Translations under genes and position numbers: made by a program | The notes under the pieces: model-generated | What the model saw: the letters and a program-made list of their open reading frames with translations, nothing else | The model's database searches: none | Told to the model about the DNA's origin: nothing | DNA from: an uncultured Lachnospiraceae bacterium | GTDB lineage: Bacteria > Bacillota > Clostridia > Lachnospirales > Lachnospiraceae | Assembly (NCBI GenBank): GCA_900313435.1 | Contig: OMRF01000268.1 | Location: forward strand, 1-6,634 | Length of the DNA: 6,634 bases | Direction of reading: 5' to 3' | Shown: positions 1-6,200 of the stretch, one piece after another | Layout of the letters: each line of letters opens with the position of its first letter | Numbering within the stretch: the first letter of the stretch is position 1

Positions 1-680
1 CTTGTAAGCTCAACTATCTTGTCGTTTAAGACATTAAGCTTACGTGTAAGGATCTTTGTTACGATAAACAGTATCACCGTCCCGATCGCCATAATAATGA
101 TACAGATAAGGATTATCATCTTGAAGAGTGCCTCGGTCTGCGCCTTTATCCAATCCATACTGATGTCGACAACGGCAGCACCTACAACGGTATTTCCGTC
201 AAAGATCGGTGCATAGGCACTTATATGTGTTCCCCACTTATCCGTATAAGGTTCTTTGTTTACAGCTTTTGATCCGGAAAGCGCTATAAAAGTATCATCA
301 TCATATTCGAATTCATCTCCGGGAAGCCCGGGCTCTTCAGGATCGGAATCCACGACATAGACCACACCATCATCGCTTGCTTTTACCGAATAAACATATT
401 CGACCCCGGCATTGTCAAAAAAGACCGATAAAGCCGATCTTATAGTCTCATAGTTTTCAGAACCCTCTTCGTCTCCCGGTTCAACGGACACAAAAAGGGC
501 GGGATCTATAGAAGCCGCCGCACAGGACGCAATATTTAGGGCATTATCCTTGATCTGGTTTTCCAATAGTCCTTTTGACTTGTTGTAGACGATAAAACCT
601 ATACAAAGATCCGACAGCAGAAATACCAAAAGTACTCCGATGACAAGCTTTATTGATATGCTGATCTTTCTGACTTTCAT
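1..680 (-). CDS. Cache-HAMP membrane sensor protein, 3' part beyond the window
   Basis: About 226 residues are visible from an ATG at 680 and the frame runs open through the left edge, so the output domain is missing. In order: a basic N-terminus (MKVRKISISIK), TM helix 1 at about residues 11-33, an extracytoplasmic domain at about 35-178, TM helix 2 at about 187-209, then TRKLNVLNDKIVEL, which reads as the start of a HAMP linker. The outer domain ends in HISAYAPIFDGNTVVGAAVV, the typical last strands of a Cache/PDC-like small-ligand sensor fold, and has an acidic stretch (DEFEYDDD, 122-129). Proteins of this plan transmit an external signal to a cytoplasmic output, which may be a SpoIIE/PP2C phosphatase, GGDEF, HD-GYP, methyl-accepting or histidine kinase domain; the window cannot say which. 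The gene follows the symporter gene by 37 bases on the same strand with a good ribosome site, so the two are probably co-transcribed. I am confident of the sensor architecture and have no direct evidence for the output. Confidence 0.85.
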   Translation of the reverse strand, partial: MKVRKISISIKLVIGVLLVFLLSDLCIGFIVYNKSKGLLENQIKDNALNIASCAAASIDPALFVSVEPGDEEGSENYETIRSALSVFFDNAGVEYVYSVKASDDGVVYVVDSDPEEPGLPGDEFEYDDDTFIALSGSKAVNKEPYTDKWGTHISAYAPIFDGNTVVGAAVVDISMDWIKAQTEALFKMIILICIIIMAIGTVILFIVTKILTRKLNVLNDKIVELT

Positions 681-687
681 AAATAAA

Positions 688-694
688 TCCTTTC
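688..694 (-). promoter_or_regulatory. Ribosome binding site of the Cache-HAMP sensor gene
   Basis: On the minus strand GAAAGGA lies 7 bases before the ATG at 680. It fixes the sensor start. The short gap to the symporter stop at 718 leaves no obvious room for a terminator, so a separate promoter for this gene is unlikely. Confidence 0.7.
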
Positions 695-717
695 TCACCT
701 AAGGTGCATTGTTTTTG

Positions 718-2370
718 TCAGCTATTATATTTTCCCACATCAAGTAATTTTTCATTCTTTGCGACGATGGTCGTGACCGTCGCGTCTCCGGTAACATTTA
801 CAGCTGTCTGCAGCATGCTGACCAAAGGATAAACGCCCATTATGATACTTACTGCTTCAGCAGGAATGCCTATCTGCGGCAGAAGCAACGTGAAACCTAC
901 AAGCGCCCCATTCGGAACACCGGGAGAGCCTATTGACAATACTATTATTGCGATGAACAGAGAAAGTAACATTCCCCCATTGATATCAAGCCCGAATATT
1001 TTTGCCATAAACAGCGATGTAATCGTAAGAACGACAACCGTACCATCCATGTTTATCGTGGCGCCAAGCGGAAGCGAAAAAGAGTAAACCTTGCTTGAGA
1101 CACCGAGCTCCTCACACTGCTTTGCGGATGTCGGCAGGGTGGCATTGCTTGATGATAATGTAAAAGCAGTTATCATTGCCTTATTAAACTTCTTTAAAAA
1201 CTTAAACGGGTTCAGTCTTGCAAGTATCAGAAGAAGTATCATATATACACAGATCATTAAGAGCGCCCCAAAATAATCCACGGGAACCCATACAAGGACG
1301 CTTCCCAGATTGCTCAAATCCATGGATATCATCATTTTTGCCATTGCGCAGAATACCACCACCGGCATGAGCAGCATGAGCTTTGATGTGATCAGAGAGA
1401 ATGCATTATTCAAGGTCAGGAGTCCGTTCTTAAGCCCCGGCATTCTTTTTGAGATAGCCGCCGCCGTTATTCCCATGACGACCGCCATGAATATTATCTG
1501 TAACAGATTCGACTCCAGGAACGGTGAAATTATATTGTTTGGAATGATCCCAATTATAGTATCCTTTATCGAAAACTGGGCGCTTCCACCTGCTGCAATA
1601 GTACTGGCAGCCGCATTGCTGACCATACTTTTGAGTGACGGATCTCCTATCTGGAACAGGCTGTACGTACCAAGCCCGACAAAAAACGCTATTATTGACG
1701 TGATCAGGTACATCCCCACTATCTTTAACGCAATTCTCCCGAGCTCTTTCAGATCACCGAAATCAGCGATACTTGATGCTACAGAACAAAATACCAGAGG
1801 ACCTACTATCAGCTTCAGCGCATTCATAAACAATGTGTACACCGGCGAAAAAACATTATCTGAGATCGCACCGGACACATCTACGGGTAAAGCCTGTTTC
1901 AGGATAATACCGACCAGTATCCCAAGTCCCAACCCAATCAATGTATATACAAGGGCAGCATAGGAGGATCGCCTGACATTCAAGGAAATCTTATTTAATC
2001 CCTTATCATGCCTTATGGAGATTCTGTCGCCAACCACCTTGTTTACAAGATTTCTTATAATGGAATTTGCCTCTTCGTCATCACTCCGCTCCACAGGAAA
2101 CAGCAGACTGTCTGTGATACTGTCAATGTCAAATTCACATCCCTTTGACTTAAAATTGAAGCTTACATTGCCGAGAATCCCCGACACCTCAATATCAATA
2201 TATGTCTCTTCCCCGGCATTATTAACCAGCCCCGAAAGTATCTCCTCAGCCGCAAGCATGGTCCTTGCCTTTTCTTTTTTTGATATCTTTTTTTCTGTCA
2301 GGGTCGCCTCGACAAAATCCATTCCCTCTCTGATATTATCTTTCTTTGATAATATTCTTTTCTTTTTCAT
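718..2370 (-). CDS. Na+-coupled DAACS-family symporter with an N-terminal HATPase-like (RsbW-like) domain
   Basis: A 550-residue protein from the ATG at 2370, over 100 residues longer than usual DAACS carriers. Residues from about 136 on are a complete transporter of the glutamate/dicarboxylate:cation symporter fold. HP1 has SSSNATLPTS (406-415), TM7 has GATINMDGT (436-444), HP2 has SPGVPNGALV (482-491) and TM8 has QTAVNVTGDATVTTIVAK (521-538). The Na+-site residues known from GltPh are kept (Y221, T224, S225, N440, D442, N525, D529), so Na+ coupling is likely. By motif alignment, the positions of GltPh D394 and R397, which hold the substrate amino group and side-chain carboxylate, are S518 and Q521, so the substrate is not safely Glu or Asp. 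Residues 1-134 are soluble and follow the RsbW-like HATPase plan (AAEEILSGLVNNA at 40-52, KGCEFDID at 76-83, GLNKISL at 124-130), but the Mg/ATP residues are missing. The start at 2370 has a GGGAGGA ribosome site; an in-frame ATG at 2421 lies upstream of the predicted transcription start. Substrate is unknown; it is probably the first gene of an operon with the Cache sensor. Confidence 0.92.
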   Translation of the reverse strand: MKKKRILSKKDNIREGMDFVEATLTEKKISKKEKARTMLAAEEILSGLVNNAGEETYIDIEVSGILGNVSFNFKSKGCEFDIDSITDSLLFPVERSDDEEANSIIRNLVNKVVGDRISIRHDKGLNKISLNVRRSSYAALVYTLIGLGLGILVGIILKQALPVDVSGAISDNVFSPVYTLFMNALKLIVGPLVFCSVASSIADFGDLKELGRIALKIVGMYLITSIIAFFVGLGTYSLFQIGDPSLKSMVSNAAASTIAAGGSAQFSIKDTIIGIIPNNIISPFLESNLLQIIFMAVVMGITAAAISKRMPGLKNGLLTLNNAFSLITSKLMLLMPVVVFCAMAKMMISMDLSNLGSVLVWVPVDYFGALLMICVYMILLLILARLNPFKFLKKFNKAMITAFTLSSSNATLPTSAKQCEELGVSSKVYSFSLPLGATINMDGTVVVLTITSLFMAKIFGLDINGGMLLSLFIAIIVLSIGSPGVPNGALVGFTLLLPQIGIPAEAVSIIMGVYPLVSMLQTAVNVTGDATVTTIVAKNEKLLDVGKYNS

Positions 2371-2378
2371 TAAAGTGG

Positions 2379-2385
2379 TCCTCCC
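2379..2385 (-). promoter_or_regulatory. Ribosome binding site deciding the symporter start at 2370
   Basis: On the minus strand GGGAGGA stands 8 bases before ATG 2370, an almost ideal Shine-Dalgarno. The alternative in-frame ATG at 2421, 17 codons upstream, has no such site and sits inside the promoter region, so this element settles the start. Confidence 0.85.
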
Positions 2386-2411
2386 GGGTATTAAGAACTG
2401 AACTCCCGCTA

Positions 2412-2440
2412 ATGCTATCATAGCACCATTTCTCTGTCAA
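2412..2440 (-). promoter_or_regulatory. Sigma-A-type promoter of the symporter operon
   Basis: On the minus strand a perfect -35 TTGACA (2440-2435) is followed by a 17-base spacer and a -10 TAGCAT (2417-2412, four of six consensus bases) with an extended TGn directly upstream. Transcription should start near 2405, giving a leader of about 35 bases to the ATG at 2370. No other good promoter was seen for the leftward genes. Confidence 0.65.
2413..2425. promoter_or_regulatory. 13-bp palindrome over the -10 of the symporter promoter, possible operator
   Basis: TGCTAT-C-ATAGCA is a perfect inverted repeat with 6-bp arms around one central base, overlapping the extended -10 and most of the -10 hexamer. 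A dimeric regulator bound here would block RNA polymerase. No regulator gene is visible in the window, and a repeat this short can occur by chance. Confidence 0.35.
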
Positions 2441-2476
2441 AAGACCTTAACGCGGAAGCTTATCAGGTTCATTATG

Positions 2477-2485
2477 TGTTATACT
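2477..2485 (+). promoter_or_regulatory. Extended -10 promoter of the pseudouridine synthase gene
   Basis: TGTTATACT contains a TGn extension and TATACT, five of six matches to the -10 consensus. No convincing -35 is found 16-18 bases upstream, which extended -10 promoters can tolerate. Transcription would begin near 2492, about 40 bases before the ATG at 2531, and diverges from the symporter promoter. Confidence 0.5.
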
Positions 2486-2530
2486 GATTGAGTTGATCAT
2501 CTTGATCAGATCTGCTGAAAAAGGAAATTT

Positions 2531-3232
2531 ATGCGACTCGACAAATACCTTTCCAACGCGGGAATCGGTTCGCGAAAGGATGTTAAAAATATCATATCCT
2601 CCGGGCGTGTTACGGTAAACGGCACACCTGTCAGAGACAGCGGATTTCACATCACGGAATCTGATGATGTAGTCTGCGACAATAATGCTGTCTCACACCA
2701 TGAATTCTGCTATTTAATGATGAATAAGCCAAGAGGCGTCATCACTGCAACTGAGGATGCCTCCCAAAAAACAGTTATGGATCTGCTCCCCGCGGGAATG
2801 CCGAATGGGCTTTCTCCTGTGGGGCGTCTTGATATAGATACTGTGGGATTGCTTTTGATCACAAATGACGGAGTACTTGCACACCGACTGATCTCACCGA
2901 GATCACATGTCAAAAAAGTCTATTATGTAAAGACCGATGGTGCTCTATCCGCGGCAGACGTTGATGCTTTTGCGTCCTCCATTACATTGAAGGACGGCAC
3001 CAGGCTTTTGCCCGCGGCTCTTTCTATAGATGAGAACGATGATCACGCCGGATATGTCACGATAAGTGAGGGAAAATATCATCAGATCAAGCGCATGTTT
3101 GCGGCCCGTAACAACAGAGTCGTCTACCTTAAACGCATATCAATGGGGCCGTTATCTTTGGATGAAAGCCTGCCGGAAGGAGGCTTCAGGGAATTGACTG
3201 ATGATGAGGTCACGCTATTGAAGGAAATATGA
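2531..3232 (+). CDS. rsuA: RsuA-type 16S rRNA pseudouridine synthase
   Basis: A 233-residue protein, nearly the length of E. coli RsuA (231), which turns one uridine of 16S rRNA (U516 in E. coli) into pseudouridine during 30S assembly. An S4 RNA-binding domain comes first (RLDKYLSNAGIGSRKDVKNI, then SGRVTVNG at 24-31). The catalytic domain follows, with MNKPRGVI (64-71) and the motif GRLDIDTVGLLLITNDG (98-114) whose D101 is the catalytic Asp, matching D102 of E. coli RsuA. The C-terminal TISEGKYHQIKRMFAA (177-192) is also very close to RsuA. This resemblance along the full length favours the RsuA branch over RluB, RluE or RluF, though target assignment within the RsuA/RluB/E/F family is an inference. 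The ATG at 2531 has AAAGGA ending 5 bases before it, and the S4 domain begins at once, so the start is firm. It stands alone as a housekeeping gene, divergent from the symporter and convergent with the HD-GYP gene. Confidence 0.93.
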   Translation: MRLDKYLSNAGIGSRKDVKNIISSGRVTVNGTPVRDSGFHITESDDVVCDNNAVSHHEFCYLMMNKPRGVITATEDASQKTVMDLLPAGMPNGLSPVGRLDIDTVGLLLITNDGVLAHRLISPRSHVKKVYYVKTDGALSAADVDAFASSITLKDGTRLLPAALSIDENDDHAGYVTISEGKYHQIKRMFAARNNRVVYLKRISMGPLSLDESLPEGGFRELTDDEVTLLKEI

Positions 3233-3255
3233 TTTTGGACCCCGGGGGTCCAAAA
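3233..3255. terminator. Convergent-gap palindrome, possible bidirectional terminator
   Basis: Directly after the rsuA stop codon lies an inverted repeat with two perfect 11-base arms (TTTTGGACCCC and GGGGTCCAAAA) around one base. The GC-rich core would make a very stable hairpin on either strand, with a small loop after a few central pairs open. The U-rich arm pairs with the A-rich arm, and no free U run follows on either strand, so it is not a classic intrinsic terminator. Its place between two converging stops (3232 and 3273) still fits transcription end formation or shielding against read-through. Confidence 0.55.
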
Positions 3256-3272
3256 CCATTCTGGGTTTCCAA

Positions 3273-6200
3273 TCATTTCAGCGTTTCTATCAAACCGAGT
3301 ATCGAGAACACCACTTCCTTAACGACCTCGCGCTGGAAGGGCTTTGTTATGAAATCGGCGGCACCCCGGTCGAGTGCCTTGTAGAAGGTCTCTATCGTCC
3401 TGTCGCCGGATGCAAATACTATCGGCGCCTGGGTATATTCGCGAAGCTTTTCCGTTGCGCTAAAGCCGTCCATATCCGGAAGGACAAGACCTACCAGTAT
3501 GAGATCGACGCGCTCTTCAAGGACTATCTGAAGAGACTCCTCACCGGTCTGCGCCATGAAGAACTCCATATCAGGACGGTCGGAGAAGAAGGACCTGATG
3601 ATCTCACAGTTGATCTTCTCCGAGTCGACCACAAGTATCTTCCTTACCTCTTCGTTCTTCTGCCTTAATTCGTAATCCTTGTCCTCATCGATTATGGAAA
3701 GCATGATGTCAGCGCACTCGGGATCAAACTGGGTGCCGCGACCCTTCTCGAACTCAGCGCGCACCTTCTCCTGGGGCATTGCATCCCTATAGCTCCTGTT
3801 TGAAGTCATGGCATCATAAGCATCGGCAACGCCTATGATCCGCGCTATCTCCGGAATGTTCTCCCCTGTCCTTCCGTCAGGATACCCCTTCCCGTCATAT
3901 CGTTCATGATGGAACTTCGCGCCCACAGTGATGTTTCTGTTCCAATGGATGTTGCTTATGATACGAAAGCCCGACACAGGATGAAGCTTCATCAAAGCAT
4001 ATTCCTCATCCGAAAGCCTTCCGGGCTTTGTGATGACTGACTCCGGAACCCTGATCTTTCCTACATCGTGAAGGAGTCCGGCCCTGTATATGAGTTCCTG
4101 CTCTTCTTCGGATTTCCCCATCCTCCGGGCGATCTCCCTTGAATAGAGAGCCACCCGTCGTGAGTGACCGGCCGTATATTTGTCCTTTGCATCCACGGCA
4201 TTGGTGAGAGCCTCAACCGTTCCGGTAAGTATAGCCTCTGTCTCCTGCTGGTGTTCCTTGATTATCTTCGTCTGCTCATCGACTTTTGACTCAAGGCGTA
4301 TCTGCTGCTTTTCTAGTTTTTCCTTTCTCTTTGATTCATTGAATGTCCAGAAGGCTGCCCAAGCGCCAAATACTATAAAGGTCGATATCAAAAGGAAGAA
4401 ATAAAACCGGAACCATCCATACTCCCATATATGCGGCGCCTTCGTCAGTACATACTCCTTAGAATCGATAATGTGAAGATCCGAGCTGTCAAGCAGCTCG
4501 AGGATCACCCTGTGCGCACCCTTTTCTATATTTGTAAGCTTCAAAGGATCTACCTTGTCAAAGGACACAGGCTCTGTGGACAGTTCGAGGTCGGGCACTC
4601 TGATCCTGATGTGGACATCGGAGAGCGCGTAGTTCCTCGCCGAATAAGCGATCTTCACTACCGATACCTCCGGCGGAACCGTAAAGACACCATCCTTTAC
4701 TTTGATCTCCTGCCCGTCTCCCGTCACTTCATTGATCGAGAACTTCACGTTTCCAGCCTCTTCGAAGGCAGGATCATACCGGGATACGCTTATGTTTGTA
4801 CAGAAAAGAAGCGAGCCGTCTGAAAGTATGATAGAGCGGGCGTTTGCGGTAATACCCGCAGAAAGTCCGTCATTGTTGCTTTTCAGGATGCAATTCATTT
4901 GGGGATCATTATTTTTAAGCTCCAAGGCATTGACCAGATATATTCCCGCCGAGGACAGCACGTAAGCATTCTCACCGTCTGGCTCAAGAAGAATGTCATA
5001 ATTGTTGAAGTAGGGGAAATTGCTGATGGTAGTCGCTTTTCCGTCCTTCAAAAAGGCGATGGAATTTGACGTAACGACAAAGAAGCCGTCCTGGTATCTT
5101 ACCAGACGAAGTATTATCTCGGAGCGCAGCCCATTTTCCTTTCCTATACGCTCCCTGATCTGACCGTCCTTCACGACATAGATCCCGGCTCCGTCAGTTC
5201 CGAGAAGAACGCTTCCGTCACTGTCTTCTGCGGTCGTCAGAATCTGCCCGTTCAAAAGCCCGTTGTCAGTCGAATAGGATAATTCTACCTTTCCATCCTT
5301 TATGAAGAAAGCTCCGTCAGTCGTTCCGGCAAGGATCGTCCCGTCGGAAAGCTTAAGGGTATTTCTGAAACGAAAGCTGGTAAGTCCCGGAGTTCCGTCC
5401 TTGTATTCGGATATTATATTCTCACCGTCGCTCTCAATGAGGCCGTGGCTTCCGTAAGTTGATATCCAGAGCCTGTCACCATCCTCCATGAGCCATCTTA
5501 CCCTGGTCCCTGAAAGCATCTCTGTAAGCGGATTTTCAACCTTTTTATATGAGCTGTCCAGTATCGTGAGTCCCTGGTCGCCTCCTATATAGAATCTTCC
5601 TGAAAACTCGGCAGCGGCATTTGCAATGAGCTCCCCGGTGTTTTCCGAATAATCCGTAAAGGCCGACCTTGAGAGCTTGAGCACTCCGTAATTGTTCGAG
5701 GCAGCCCAGAGATTACCCTGGTAGTCTATATGGAGCGCAGCCACGTCGGAAGCAAACCGTTCCTCTGCGACCATCTCAAAGGAACCGTCCGGGAGCACCT
5801 GACCGAATCCGGTTCTCCCAGCGACCCAGAGATTTCCGCTGTTCCCGGTCACCATGGCATTGATATCCTCAAGGGGAGTCCTTGCTACGCTTGTCATATT
5901 GACCTTTCCGAGAGGCTCCCTTTCAACCCTCAAAACATCACCCGTCGTTGTCCCGGCGTACATCGCGCCGTTCATATAGGTGACACAATAATAAAAAGTC
6001 GGATCCTTCTCCTCGACACTGTTAAATACTATCCTTCCATTTTTGATGATGAAAAGCGTTCCCTCCTTGTCAACCCCGTAAACGAGACCGTCCATACAAG
6101 CAAGGGAAGAGATGTAGGAAAGGTCGATGCTTATTGTTGCTATCCTGTCATCTTTGTCGATGGAGACTAACTTTCCGGATGTACCGACGTAGATCATTCC

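Noticed and set aside
696..706. Short palindrome CACCT-A-AGGTG between symporter and sensor genes
   Set aside because: Arms are only 5 bp with a one-base centre and no U run, too weak for a terminator; it sits just upstream of the sensor ribosome site.
1310..1963. Plus-strand open frame of 217 codons
   Set aside because: It is antisense to the membrane helices of the symporter and has no family motifs or ribosome site; the minus strand carries clear DAACS motifs across the same bases.
2371..2421. In-frame ATG at 2421 as start of the symporter, adding 17 residues
   Set aside because: It lies upstream of the predicted transcription start near 2405, overlaps the -10 palindrome, and has no ribosome site, whereas ATG 2370 has GGGAGGA at 8 bases.
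2493..2508. Two TTGATCA copies 9 bases apart in the leader of rsuA
   Set aside because: TGATCA is a self-palindrome in AT-rich sequence and the pair lies downstream of the predicted promoter; chance is a sufficient explanation without conservation data.
5730..6170. Plus-strand open frame of 146 codons
   Set aside because: It is antisense to the propeller repeats of the large sensor and shows no recognisable domain; it is a by-product of the codon use of the real gene.
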